DNA of 64,000 nucleotides, taken from the NCBI GenBank assembly GCA_965221075.1, contig OZ244865.1, positions 1,240,001-1,304,000 of the forward strand, in the 5' to 3' direction. Positions 1-9,552 of this stretch are shown here, piece by piece; position 1 is the stretch's first letter, and each line of letters begins with the position of its first letter. A program made the translations under genes and the position numbers. Source of the stretch: UBA2970 sp965221075. Lineage in GTDB: Bacteria > Verrucomicrobiota > Verrucomicrobiia > Limisphaerales > AAA164-E04. The notes under the pieces are model-generated. The model worked only from the letters and a program-made list of their open reading frames with translations. It was not told the origin of the DNA and did no database searches.

Positions 1-614
1 ACCACCACCCCCTCGGCCTCCAGGCCGGCGATGCGGACCAGGGTGTAGCGAGGGACGTCCTGGCCGAGGGCCGCCCACCGCCAGAAGGCGCTGGCGGCGG
101 CTCCCGGAACCACCGCCGCGGCGCAAGCGGCCATCCCCAGCAGGACCGCGGCCGCCCAGGCCAGCCGCACGGCCCTGCGGCTGGAGACCGACTGGGCGAA
201 GTCGTAGCCCGCGGCCGCCTCGGTTACCTGATCGATGGCCGCCTGGTATAGCTCGGGGGAGAAGCCGGGAGGGCGCCGGCGGGGGTCGGCCAGCTCCACC
301 ATGCCCAGGAGCCGGTCCCCCAGCGTGCGGAAGCGGCACTGCACCCGGCGGGCCAGGCTCTCGATCCCGGGAGGGCGGATCTTCCAGCGGACGGTCCAGG
401 CCGCCAGGCAGAGCAGGGCCCCTCCCGTTCCGGCCAGGAGCAGCCCGTGTCGCAGCGGGGCGGGAGTGTCCCAGAACCGGTCCAGAAGGAACACGGCCCA
501 CCAGGACAGCTCGAGGAGGAGGAGCGCCGCCAGGGCCGCCGCCAGGGTCTCCACCTTCCGGAGCCGGCGCCGCAGCCGCCCGAAGCGGGCCCCGATCTCG
601 TCGGGGATCCTCAT
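1..614 (-). CDS. Membrane protein, DUF4175-like (3' part outside window)
   Basis: Only the first 204 codons are in the window; the gene reads off its left edge. The ATG is at 614. The visible protein starts with a basic stretch (RLRRRLRK, residues 14-20). It has likely membrane segments at about 22-43, 55-73 and 150-170, and a soluble stretch between the second and third. The layout (two membrane segments, a conserved-looking R-R-x(6)-L-x-(D/E)-R-L stretch near residue 90-102, then a third segment) matches the N-terminal part of the protein encoded at 46818-48794, so the two may be distant paralogues. Proteins of this type in Verrucomicrobiota and Planctomycetes usually accompany MoxR ATPases and von Willebrand proteins. 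That family link is inferred from layout, not from a clear motif, and no function is assigned. Confidence 0.6.
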   Translation of the reverse strand, partial: MRIPDEIGARFGRLRRRLRKVETLAAALAALLLLELSWWAVFLLDRFWDTPAPLRHGLLLAGTGGALLCLAAWTVRWKIRPPGIESLARRVQCRFRTLGDRLLGMVELADPRRRPPGFSPELYQAAIDQVTEAAAGYDFAQSVSSRRAVRLAWAAAVLLGMAACAAAVVPGAAASAFWRWAALGQDVPRYTLVRIAGLEAEGVV

Positions 615-843
615 CCGGGCCCGGGCCGGCCGAAAGTCAGGGAGCAGGACACAAGCTGGCAGATTCGAACCGTGGGAGGGGGCGCTGTCAAGAAGGACCG
701 GAGGCCGCCGTCTTCCGGCTCCCGGCCAACGCGGCCGGCACGGTCCCGCCGCCGCCCCGATCCGGTCCCGGCAGGAGGGCAGGGAGCCCTCCTGCCGGGA
801 ATCTGCTTGACTTCGATCACGAACCCGCCGGGAGAATCCTCCG

Positions 844-2880
844 ATGTCCTGGTGGCTGGCTATGGCGGTGGCGATGGGTGCGGAAGCGGGTCCGGCGGAG
901 GGGGAGGAGCCGGGCGGGGGCTTCCGGTGGCAGACCGAGCGCTTCGCCGACGTGCGGATCCTCCGCTACCAGGTGCCCGGGTTCGAGGAGCTCCCCCTGC
1001 AGCACAAGCGCCTGCTCTACTACCTGGCCCAGGCGGGGCTCTCGGGCCGCGACATCATCTACGACCAGAACTACCACCACAACCTGCGGATCCGGCGCAC
1101 CCTGGAGGCGGCCTACCGCAGCTACCGGGGGGAGCGCTCGGGCGGGCAGTGGGACGCCTTCGTGGTCTACCTGAAGCGGGTGTGGTTCTCCAACGGGATC
1201 CACCACCACTACTCCACCCGGAAGTTCGCTCCCGGATTCCCCCCGGCCTACCTCGAGGAGCTGGTGCTCGGCTCCGATCCCGGGCTGCTGCCCCTCGGCG
1301 AGGGGGAGACGCCCAGGGACCTGTTCCTCCGCCTCCGTCCCATCCTGTTCGATCCCGAGGTGGACTCCCGCCGGGTCAACAAGGACGCAGGGGCCGATCC
1401 GGTGGCCGACTCGGCCAACAACTACTACGAGGGGCTCAGCCGGCTCGACGTGGAGCTCTTCTACCAGGCGATGATCCCCGAAGGGGACGAGCAGCCGATC
1501 TCCTACGGGCTCAACTCCAAGCTGATCCGGGAGGGCGGAAGGATCTACGAGAGGACCTGGAAGCTGGGGGGCATGTACGGGGAGGCCATCGCTCCCATGG
1601 TGGGGTGGCTGGAGAAGGCGGCCGAGGTGGCCGAGAACGCCCGCCAGCGGCGGGCCCTGGAGCTGCTCGTCTCCTACTACCGGACCGGCCAGCTGCGCAC
1701 CTTCGACCACTACAGCGTCGCCTGGGTGGAGGACCGGGACTCCCTGGTGGACGTGATCCACGGCTTCATCGAGGTCTACGGGGACCCGATGGGCTACCGG
1801 GGATCCTACGAGGCCATGGTCTCGCTGCGCGATCCCGAGGCCTCCCGCCGCATCGACGCCATCGGCAGCCAGGCCCAGTGGTTCGAGGACAACTCGCCGA
1901 TCATGCCGGCCCACAGGAAGGAGGACGTCCGGGGCATCTCGGCCCGGGTGATCAACGTGGTGATGAACGCCGGGGACGTATCGCCGTCGTCCCCCATCGG
2001 GGTCAACCTTCCCAACGCCAACTGGATCCGGGTCCGGCACGGATCCAAGTCGGTGACCCTGGCCAACATCGTCCAGGCCCACGAGGAGGCGTCCAGGGAC
2101 GACGGCCTCCTGGAGGAGTTCGCCGCCAGCGCGGAGGAGGCCGCCCTCTCCCGCAGGTGGGGAGCCCTCAACCACAGCCTGCACGTCGATATGCACGAGG
2201 TGATCGGCCACGCCTCGGGCCGGATCAACCCCGGGGTGGGGACTCCCAAGGAGACCCTCAGGTCCTACGCCTCCACCATCGAGGAGGCCCGTGCCGACCT
2301 GGTGGCCCTCTACTTCGCCACCAGCCCCAAGCTGGTGGAGCTGGGGGTGCTGCCCTCGGTGGAGGCGGGCCGGGAGTCCCTCCAGAGCTACCTGCGCAAC
2401 GGCCTCCTGGTCCAGCTGCGGCGCATCGAGCCGGGCGAGAACCTCGAGCAGGACCACATGCGCATGCGGCAGCTGATCTGCCGGTGTGCGCTCGAGAAGG
2501 GCGGCGCCGAAGTGGTCGAGCTGGTGCGGCGCGGCGGGAAGTCCTACGCGGAGATCCGGGACTATCCCGCGCTGACCCGGCTCTTCGGGGAGATGCTCCG
2601 GGAGATCCAGCGGATCAAGTCGGAAGGGGACTTCGCCGCCGGCCAGGCCCTGGTGGAGCGCTACGGGGTCCGGGTGGATCCGGATCTGCACCGGGAGGTC
2701 CTCCAGCGGGTGGAGGCCCTCGGGCTGGCCCCCTACTCGGGATTCATCAATCCCCGGCTCGAGCCGGTGAGGGACGCCTCGGGCCGGATCGCCGACGTGC
2801 TGATCAGCTACCCCGACGACTTCGCCGAGCAGCAGCTGGGCTACTCCCGGGACTACTCCTTCCTGCCCGAGGACAACTGA
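844..2880 (+). CDS. Dipeptidyl peptidase III (M49 zinc metallopeptidase)
   Basis: The 678-residue product fits the M49 family, which removes dipeptides from the N-terminus of short peptides. The zinc site is visible: HEVIGH at 451-456 (the family's HExxxH form, with one extra residue compared with HExxH) and a second ligand motif EEARAD at 480-485. The N-terminus (MSWWLAMAVAMGAEA) resembles a short signal peptide with an AxA-type cleavage site, suggesting export to the periplasm; eukaryotic members are cytosolic. A GGGAGA ribosome-binding site lies 8 bases before the ATG. The gene is followed after 10 bases by the OPT peptide transporter, so the pair probably works on imported or periplasmic oligopeptides. 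The long antisense reading frame across this gene is a high-GC shadow. Confidence 0.9.
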   Translation: MSWWLAMAVAMGAEAGPAEGEEPGGGFRWQTERFADVRILRYQVPGFEELPLQHKRLLYYLAQAGLSGRDIIYDQNYHHNLRIRRTLEAAYRSYRGERSGGQWDAFVVYLKRVWFSNGIHHHYSTRKFAPGFPPAYLEELVLGSDPGLLPLGEGETPRDLFLRLRPILFDPEVDSRRVNKDAGADPVADSANNYYEGLSRLDVELFYQAMIPEGDEQPISYGLNSKLIREGGRIYERTWKLGGMYGEAIAPMVGWLEKAAEVAENARQRRALELLVSYYRTGQLRTFDHYSVAWVEDRDSLVDVIHGFIEVYGDPMGYRGSYEAMVSLRDPEASRRIDAIGSQAQWFEDNSPIMPAHRKEDVRGISARVINVVMNAGDVSPSSPIGVNLPNANWIRVRHGSKSVTLANIVQAHEEASRDDGLLEEFAASAEEAALSRRWGALNHSLHVDMHEVIGHASGRINPGVGTPKETLRSYASTIEEARADLVALYFATSPKLVELGVLPSVEAGRESLQSYLRNGLLVQLRRIEPGENLEQDHMRMRQLICRCALEKGGAEVVELVRRGGKSYAEIRDYPALTRLFGEMLREIQRIKSEGDFAAGQALVERYGVRVDPDLHREVLQRVEALGLAPYSGFINPRLEPVRDASGRIADVLISYPDDFAEQQLGYSRDYSFLPEDN

Positions 2881-2890
2881 ATCCCTCCGG

Positions 2891-4744
2891 ATGAGCCGCC
2901 TTCGGGAATTCACGCTTCTGGCCCTGTCCACCGGGATCCTGGTGGCGGTGGTCATGACCGCGGCCAACGTCTACCTGGGGCTCTACGCGGGCATGACCAT
3001 CAGCGCGTCGATCCCGGCCGCGGTCATCGCCATGGCGGTGTTCCGCGGAGTGCTCCGGCGCAGGAGCCTGCTGGAGAGCAACCTGGTGCAGACCGTCGCC
3101 AGCGCCGGCGAGTCCCTCGCGGCGGGCATCATCTTCACCATACCGGCCCTGGTGATCACCGCTACCTGGACCGGCTTCGAGTTCTGGCCGACCACCCTCA
3201 TCGCCATGGCGGGAGGCCTCCTCGGAGTGGTGTTCATGGTCCCCCTCCGGCGGGCCCTGATCGTGGAGCGAAAGGATCTGATCTACCCCGAGGGAGTGGC
3301 CTGCGCCTCCGTTCTGAAGACGGGATCTGAGGAGTCCGCGGAGAAGTCCGGAGGGATCGTCCACCTGCTGTGGGGAAGCCTGATCGGCGGGGCGGTCAAG
3401 TTCCTGGAGAGCGGGCTCAGCCTGGTCCATGGAAAGATCCTCTGGGCGGGGATGTCGAACAGGGGCTACTGGGGATTCGGCCTGGGACTCTCCCCCGCCC
3501 TGCTGGCAGTGGGCTACATCGTCCACCTGCGCATCGCGGCCCTGGTCTTCCTGGGAGGCTTCATCGGCTGGATGGTGGCCATGCCCATGGTGGACCCTCC
3601 GGAAGCCCCGGACATCGCCGAGGGAGCCTACGAGGTCTGGAGCGGGCAGATAAGGTATCTGGGGGTGGGAGCCATGATCGTGGGGGGGATCGCCTCCATA
3701 TTCTCGGTCCGCAAGGGCATCGCGTCGGGACTGGGCCACATCATGGCGGCCTGGAAGGGGCCCCGGAGGGAGGGGAGGGACCGGACCGAGCAGGAGCTCT
3801 CCTTCGGGGGGCTCCTGCTGCTCTTCGCCGTCGCCTCCGTGCTCACCTTCGGAGTCTACTACTTCTTCCTCGACGGCGTGGGCATCACCCTCCTCTCCAC
3901 CCTGGTGATGATCCTGCTCTCCTTCCTCTTCGTTGCGGTCTCCAGCTACATCGTGGGCCTGGTGGGATGCTCCAACAACCCCGTCTCGGGCATGACCATC
4001 TCGGCGCTCCTCTTCACCGCGCTCCTCTTCCTGGCCCTCGGCTACCAGGGCTCCCAGGCGATCGCCATTGTCCTGGGGGTGGCGGCCGTGGTCTGCTGCG
4101 CCGCCTGCATCTCGGGCGACTGCTCCCAGGACCTCAAGACCGGCCTGATGGTGGGAGCGACCCCCCGCTGGCAGCAGTGGGGCCAGGTGGTCGGGGTGGT
4201 GGCGTGCGCCGGAGTCCTGGCTCCGGTCCTCTCGCTGCTCAACGAGGCCTACGGAATCGGGGCGGAGGGAGATCTGAAGGCCCCCCAGGCCTCCTTGTTC
4301 GCCAGCCTGGCCGAGGGCCTGTTCGGCGACGGGATCCTGCCCTACCGCATGATCGCCTACGGGATGGTCCTGGGGCTGGCCGTGCTGGCCCTGGACGCCG
4401 TCCTCCGCCTGCAGGGCAGCACCTTCCGCCTCCACCTCATGCCGGTGGCGGTGGGCATATACCTCCCCATCGAGCTGTCCACCCCGATCCTGATAGGAGG
4501 GCTGGTGCGCTGGGGGGTGGAGAGCTTCAGGGGCAAGTCCGGCAGCGGGACGGATTCAGGGGTGCTGATCTCCTCGGGCCTGATCGCCGGCGAAGCGCTA
4601 ATGGGCGTGCTGGTCGCCCTTCTCATCGTCACACAGGTGGTCCCTGGCGACGACGAGCCCGTCTACGGCAGGTACGTTTCGCTGATCCCCTTCGTCCTGG
4701 TGGCCGCCTACCTGTTCCTCGCCTCCCAGAGGGACAGCCGGTAG
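2891..4744 (+). CDS. OPT-family oligopeptide transporter
   Basis: This 617-residue integral membrane protein has about 14 hydrophobic segments throughout its length. It begins with a typical OPT opening (NVYLGLYAGMTISASIPAAV, residues 26-45) followed by the conserved SLLESNLVQTVASAGESLAAG stretch near 57-77, and it carries the bacterial-type GCSNNPVSGMT motif near residue 358. OPT proteins are proton-coupled carriers of oligopeptides or metal-chelate complexes in the cytoplasmic membrane. It lies 10 bases downstream of dipeptidyl peptidase III on the same strand, which points to a shared transcript and a peptide substrate. The metal-chelate alternative (YSL-like) cannot be excluded from sequence alone. 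Confidence 0.9.
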   Translation: MSRLREFTLLALSTGILVAVVMTAANVYLGLYAGMTISASIPAAVIAMAVFRGVLRRRSLLESNLVQTVASAGESLAAGIIFTIPALVITATWTGFEFWPTTLIAMAGGLLGVVFMVPLRRALIVERKDLIYPEGVACASVLKTGSEESAEKSGGIVHLLWGSLIGGAVKFLESGLSLVHGKILWAGMSNRGYWGFGLGLSPALLAVGYIVHLRIAALVFLGGFIGWMVAMPMVDPPEAPDIAEGAYEVWSGQIRYLGVGAMIVGGIASIFSVRKGIASGLGHIMAAWKGPRREGRDRTEQELSFGGLLLLFAVASVLTFGVYYFFLDGVGITLLSTLVMILLSFLFVAVSSYIVGLVGCSNNPVSGMTISALLFTALLFLALGYQGSQAIAIVLGVAAVVCCAACISGDCSQDLKTGLMVGATPRWQQWGQVVGVVACAGVLAPVLSLLNEAYGIGAEGDLKAPQASLFASLAEGLFGDGILPYRMIAYGMVLGLAVLALDAVLRLQGSTFRLHLMPVAVGIYLPIELSTPILIGGLVRWGVESFRGKSGSGTDSGVLISSGLIAGEALMGVLVALLIVTQVVPGDDEPVYGRYVSLIPFVLVAAYLFLASQRDSR

Positions 4745-4870
4745 GCGGGGGAGCCGAAGGAGCCTTCCGGATGGTCGCGACCAGAACGCCGGCGGCGATC
4801 GGAGCCCTGCCCGGGGCCCGCAGGGCCGCGCCCCCGCCGGCCCCGGTCCCGTAGGGAGGGGCATTCCGCC

Positions 4871-6103
4871 GTGTTTCCCACCGACAACGACGCTGTGGTG
4901 CTGGGGATCCTCTGCACGATCCTGGCGCTGGTCTTCTACACCGCGAACCATCCGCACCGGCTCCTGCGGCGCTTCTACGGCGTCGTCCCCCCCCTGCTGC
5001 TCTGCTACTTCCTCCCCTCCCTGGTCACCCGCGCGGGCGTCTGGAATCCCGAAGAGAGCCAGATCTACTTCTTCGCCTCCCGCTACCTGCTGCCGGCCAG
5101 CCTGGTCCTGCTCACCCTGAGCCTGAACCTGCCGGCCATCCTCCGGCTGGGCCCCAAGGCGGTGGGGGTCTTCCTGGCCGGAACCCTGGGAGTGGTGGCC
5201 GGGGGCGTGGCCAGCCTGCTGTTCATGAAGCACGGGATCTGGGATTCCGGGGACCCTTCCCAGCAGGATGCCTGGAAGGGGATGGCGACGGTGGCCGGCT
5301 CCTGGATCGGCGGCGGCGCCAACCAGACCGCCATGAAGGAGATGTTCGACGTGGGGGACCAGATGTTCAGCGCCATGATCGCGGTGGACGTGCTGGTGGC
5401 CAACGTCTGGATGGCCTGCCTGCTCTTCTGCATCCCCCGAGCCCGCAGGATCGACCGGCTGGTCGGGGCCGACCCCCAATGGTTCGAGGAGCTCAAGGCC
5501 AGGGTGGCCGAGGGAGCGGGCCGGGCCAGGGCGCCTGCGGCGGCCGACTGGTTTGCCCTGCTGGCGGCGGGCTTCGGGGTGACCGCGCTGGCCCATCTCG
5601 GGGCCGGCTTCCTGTCGTCCTGGATCCAGGAAAACGCCCCCTATCTGGCCCAGTTCAGCCTGACCAGCAGCTTCTTCTGGCTGGTGGTGATCGCCACCGG
5701 CTGCGGGATCCTGCTCTCCTTCACCCCGGCCGCCCGGCTGGAAGAAGCCGGGGCCTCCCGCATGGGAACCGTCTTCCTCTACCTGCTGGTGGCCTCCATC
5801 GGCATGAAGATGGATATCGGCTCCGTCTACAACAACGCGAACTACTTCCTCATGGGGGGCGTCTGGATCCTGGTGCACGCGGCGTTCGTCGTGGGGGCCG
5901 GATTCCTGCTGCGAGCGCCATTCTTCCTGATCGCGGTGGGAAGCCAGGCCAACATCGGCGGGGCGGTCTCCGCTCCGGTGGTGGCCGGCTCCTTCCATCC
6001 CAAGCTGGCCCCTGTCGGCGTCCTCCTGGCCGTCCTGGGCTACGGGGTGGGCACATACGCCGCCTATGCCTGCGCCCAGCTCATGCGCATCCTCAGCCAG
6101 TAG
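4871..6103 (+). CDS. DUF819 family membrane protein
   Basis: The 410-residue protein has about ten membrane segments and matches the DUF819 family. Recognisable stretches are NPEESQIYFFASRYLLPASL near residue 59 and SWIGGGANQTAMKE near 148, followed by a second half that mirrors the first. The start is GTG at 4871 with a strong Shine-Dalgarno (GGGAGGGG, 4855-4862). Members are predicted carriers or sodium-linked transporters without an established substrate. It follows the OPT transporter by 126 bases on the same strand and precedes the spermidine-synthase-like gene by 13 bases, so it is probably co-transcribed at least with the latter. Confidence 0.85.
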   Translation: MFPTDNDAVVLGILCTILALVFYTANHPHRLLRRFYGVVPPLLLCYFLPSLVTRAGVWNPEESQIYFFASRYLLPASLVLLTLSLNLPAILRLGPKAVGVFLAGTLGVVAGGVASLLFMKHGIWDSGDPSQQDAWKGMATVAGSWIGGGANQTAMKEMFDVGDQMFSAMIAVDVLVANVWMACLLFCIPRARRIDRLVGADPQWFEELKARVAEGAGRARAPAAADWFALLAAGFGVTALAHLGAGFLSSWIQENAPYLAQFSLTSSFFWLVVIATGCGILLSFTPAARLEEAGASRMGTVFLYLLVASIGMKMDIGSVYNNANYFLMGGVWILVHAAFVVGAGFLLRAPFFLIAVGSQANIGGAVSAPVVAGSFHPKLAPVGVLLAVLGYGVGTYAAYACAQLMRILSQ

Positions 6104-6116
6104 GGGGGACGCCTCC

Positions 6117-9017
6117 ATGCCCCATCCCTTCCTGCTGTCCGCTCTGCTGCTCTTCGCCACGGGAGTGGCGGGGGGGCTCTTCTTCCGCACCGGCCTGCAC
6201 GTCCTCGTCCCTCTGGCCGGTAGCGGCGCCGGGCCGGCTCTCTGGGCCCTCTCGGTGGCGCTGGGGGGCCTGGCACTGGGGGCGTTCCTCCTTGAGGGGC
6301 GGGCATCCCGGACCCTGGCCGCCACCGGCTGGCTGGGAGCGGGCCTGGGCCTCTGCGCCGCCCTCTTCTCCCCGCTGGCCTCGCTGGCCGGGGGGATCCT
6401 GCCTTCCTGGCTGGTCCCCCTCGTCCTCCTCCCTCCCGCCTTCCTCGCCGGGGGGCTGCCCGCGGCCTATCCGCAGCGCCGGTGCGCCCTGCCCCCGCTG
6501 GCCCTGGGAGCCGCGGCCGGGATCGTGTGGGCCGATTTCGGATCCTTCCAGCGGCAGGAAGCGCTCCTGGTCTCGGCCCTCGTCCACCTGCTGCTGGCCG
6601 CAGGGGCCCTCCTGGCAGGCCGCATCCTCGACGAGCGGCCCCGGAGCGCGCCGCCGAAGGACGGCGGCTCCGGCGGGCCGGTCTGGCCCGCAATGGCGAT
6701 GGCCATGGGCTCCACCCTCGTCCTCCTGGGCGCGTGGCGGTGGTTCCATCTCTCCACGGGGGGCGGATCCCTCAGCCAGGCCCTGTTCCTGGCGGTTCTG
6801 GCCGCGGGACTGGGTACCGGATGCCTGGTCCCGGTCCGGTCCCGGCTCGCGGATCCGGGACTGTGCCTTCTGCTGGGCGGGGCCGCCGCCACTCTCTCGA
6901 TGTGCCTGTGGAGCCCCATGGCCTACCTGCACGTCCGGTGGCTGGGCCAGCTCGATCCCGAGGGGGAAGCCGGGCTCCTGCTCCACGGGATCCGCTTCCT
7001 CGCCTGCGCTCCGGTGGTCTTCCTGCCGGCCTTCTTCGCGGGAGCGCTGCTTTTCCGGAGCGATCGGGCGGCGGATGCGCCCGCGGCGGCCGCCGCGGCG
7101 CTCCCCGGACTGTGCTGGGCCGCCTGGATCTCCACGCCGCACTGGGGCGTCCCGGCAGCAGTGGCGGCGGGGGCCTCGGCGCTCTGGGTTTCCGGCGCCT
7201 GGCTGATGGCTCCGAGGCAGGGCCGCGGCCTGGCGGCGGCGGCCCTGCCCCTGGGAGCCGTCCTGTACATCTCCATCGCGACCAGCGTGCTGGCGGGGGT
7301 GTGGCAGGACCAGATCGCCAAGATCGCCTGGATGCGCCGGCCCCTACCCCGCAGCCTCGGGGAGATCCACCGGATCTGGGAGCATGCCCGCCCGCTTCTC
7401 CAGCTGGAGGGGCCCGGCGCCTCGGTCGCCGTGCTCTCCCACGATCCCCAGGAGGCCAGGAACCTCTCGCTGCGCGTCAACGGCCGGATCCTCTCCACCA
7501 CCCTGCAGGACCGGCTGCCCCAGAGCCTGGCGGGCCATCTGCCGCTCCTCCTCCACGGAGAGGCCCGGGAGGTGGCGCTGGTGGGCATGGACTGCGGCAT
7601 CACCGCCGCCTCCATCCTGAAGCACGACTCGGTGCGCAGGGTGGATCTGGTGGAGCCCCTCTCCGAGGTGGTCCGCGCCTCGGCGTTCCTCCGCCCCTGG
7701 AACGAGGGAGCGCTGGAGGACGATCGGCTCAGGATCCTGAACCGGGATCCGGCGCTCTTCCTCCGCGATCGGGCCCAGCCCTGCGACGTGATCGTGCACG
7801 GGGCGCCGAGACTGCTGGAAGGGAGCTGGTGGTTCACCCGGGAGCACTACCTGGCCTGCCGGGAGGCGCTGCGGCCCGGGGGCCTCCTGGCCCAGCGCCT
7901 GCCGCTCGACGAGCTGGACGGGCCCGCCCTCGAGACGATCCTGGCCACCCTGTCGTCGGTTTTTCCCCAGGTGGGCCTGTGGCAGGCCAAGCTGGGGGAG
8001 GGGATCCTGGTGGCCTCGGAAGCGCCCTGGAGCGGGGATCCCCTCGAGGCCTTCCGCAAGCCGGCGCTGCGCCAGTCCCTGGAGGATCTGGGGATCACCC
8101 GTCCGGCCACGCTGCTGATGCTGGAGCGGATCTCCCCGTCCAACGGAGGCGTCGTTCCCAGCGATCTCGCTCTCCTCCACACCCAGTCCCAGCCTCTGCT
8201 GGACCAGCGGATCCAGAGGAGCTTCCCGGGCCGCGGGGGCTCCCTGGACATCCCCGACGAGAGGCTTTCGGCCCGGCCCCGGCTGCTCCTGGGCCGCCAT
8301 CTCCAGTCCAGCCCGCTCCAGGCCGGGGACTACGCGGAGATCGGCTCCTTCCACCAGGCGCACCGGATCCCCTCCCCGCGCCTGATGCGCTCCCTCCTCT
8401 CCGAATGGAGCGCCCGCTTCCCTTCCGATGCGGGCGCCGCCGAGGCCTCGTCCCGCCTGGCCCTGTCCCGCTCCCCCCTGGAGGCCGAGCTGTCCTTCCT
8501 GGAGGGGCACCGGAAGACCATGCTGGAGCAGGCGGGATCCTCCCCGGCCTTGCTGAACCGCACCCTGATCTACGCCATGGAGAGCTACCGGCTCGCCCGC
8601 AGCGTCTTCCACCTTCCCCCCCGGGAGGTGCTCGCGGAGCGGATCGGGGAGGCGATGGAGGCCGAACCCTCCCTGCAGCGCCTGGGGCGCCTGTGGCTGG
8701 CCGAACTGGCCTGGGACGGCGGACAGAGGGAGCGGTTCCTCGAGCTGGCCCAGCTGGGCCTGATGCCGGGCGCCGAGGGCGGACCGGTCCGTTTCGATCT
8801 CGACCCCCGTCAGCCCCACCGCATCCTCGCCCTGATCCTCGAGACCTGCTGGAGGGAAGGCAACCTCGCCGAGGCCGCCGTCTGGATCGACAGGGCGTTC
8901 GAGGGGAGGTACCTGGGCGGGACCCTGCGCCATCCACCCCTGGAGCGGGTCCACCGCAAGCTCGTGGCCGCCGGCCGGGTCCTGGAGGAGATCCGCCAGC
9001 GGCAGGCAGGCCCGTAG
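6117..9017 (+). CDS. Membrane-fused spermidine synthase-like protein
   Basis: This 966-residue product starts at ATG 6117, 13 bases after the preceding stop, with GGGGGGA before it; an upstream in-frame ATG at 6066 lies inside the previous gene and is less likely. Residues 1 to about 420 contain roughly a dozen membrane segments. About 480-670 forms a Rossmann-type aminopropyltransferase-like domain: VALVGMDCGITAASILK near 486 replaces the usual GGGDG nucleotide loop, and VDLVEP follows as the acidic strand end. The last 300 residues are helical and unrecognised. Such fusions are annotated as spermidine synthase-like but lack demonstrated polyamine chemistry. The canonical GGG(D/E)G loop is not evident, so the methyl- or aminopropyl-transfer role is uncertain. 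It is the last gene of the plus-strand group. Confidence 0.75.
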   Translation: MPHPFLLSALLLFATGVAGGLFFRTGLHVLVPLAGSGAGPALWALSVALGGLALGAFLLEGRASRTLAATGWLGAGLGLCAALFSPLASLAGGILPSWLVPLVLLPPAFLAGGLPAAYPQRRCALPPLALGAAAGIVWADFGSFQRQEALLVSALVHLLLAAGALLAGRILDERPRSAPPKDGGSGGPVWPAMAMAMGSTLVLLGAWRWFHLSTGGGSLSQALFLAVLAAGLGTGCLVPVRSRLADPGLCLLLGGAAATLSMCLWSPMAYLHVRWLGQLDPEGEAGLLLHGIRFLACAPVVFLPAFFAGALLFRSDRAADAPAAAAAALPGLCWAAWISTPHWGVPAAVAAGASALWVSGAWLMAPRQGRGLAAAALPLGAVLYISIATSVLAGVWQDQIAKIAWMRRPLPRSLGEIHRIWEHARPLLQLEGPGASVAVLSHDPQEARNLSLRVNGRILSTTLQDRLPQSLAGHLPLLLHGEAREVALVGMDCGITAASILKHDSVRRVDLVEPLSEVVRASAFLRPWNEGALEDDRLRILNRDPALFLRDRAQPCDVIVHGAPRLLEGSWWFTREHYLACREALRPGGLLAQRLPLDELDGPALETILATLSSVFPQVGLWQAKLGEGILVASEAPWSGDPLEAFRKPALRQSLEDLGITRPATLLMLERISPSNGGVVPSDLALLHTQSQPLLDQRIQRSFPGRGGSLDIPDERLSARPRLLLGRHLQSSPLQAGDYAEIGSFHQAHRIPSPRLMRSLLSEWSARFPSDAGAAEASSRLALSRSPLEAELSFLEGHRKTMLEQAGSSPALLNRTLIYAMESYRLARSVFHLPPREVLAERIGEAMEAEPSLQRLGRLWLAELAWDGGQRERFLELAQLGLMPGAEGGPVRFDLDPRQPHRILALILETCWREGNLAEAAVWIDRAFEGRYLGGTLRHPPLERVHRKLVAAGRVLEEIRQRQAGP

Positions 9018-9552
9018 CTGGGCTTCCGTACGTCCGAGGGATTCCAGACGGCCCGTTCTTCGGCCGGCCGCTGCGGCTTCGCCCTCGCCCTCCCGTCCGA
9101 TGGCTGCGCAGACGCCCAGCCGCGGCATCCAGGGCGGCCTGCTGCACCGCCTGGAGCTCCCCGCGCTCCCGGCTGGAAAGGCGAACCGGTGCAAGGCAGC
9201 TGAGGAACGCCTCCTCCAGCGGGAAGGCGCCTGCCGTTCCCGGTTCGTTCCGGCAGGCCTGGGCAGTTGCGCGCTCGTCCCTGCCGGATCGGCTCCCTCT
9301 GGAACCGCCATCGATCCCGAGCGGCGGCTCGGTCCTTTCCGGGCCGACGGCTCCTCGTCCCTCAGGCAGCAGCCTGGTCGGAGCGCGCCGGCGTTCCGGC
9401 AGCGGGCTGCGCCCGGCACTGCCGATTCCGGCCGATCCCCAGCCCGAGAGCCCTGGAACCGGAAAGGGACGTGCCGCCCCTTCTTTCGAACGGCCCCCTA
9501 CCTGCGGGCCAGGGAGCCGCCGGCCTCCGCTCGGCTCCCGCGAGTCCGGCGC
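9018..9552. other. Gene-free stretch
   Basis: This 535-base spacer separates the convergent ends of the spermidine-synthase-like gene and the MATE gene. I see no homologous reading frame, RNA gene or strong terminator in it. The reading frames that cross it are continuations of frames antisense to the MATE gene. Confidence 0.5.

Noticed and set aside
817..2967. 716-codon frame on the minus strand
   Set aside because: It lies wholly antisense to the dipeptidyl peptidase III gene, has no recognisable domain, and is rich in Gly/Pro/His/Gln runs as expected of a high-GC shadow frame.
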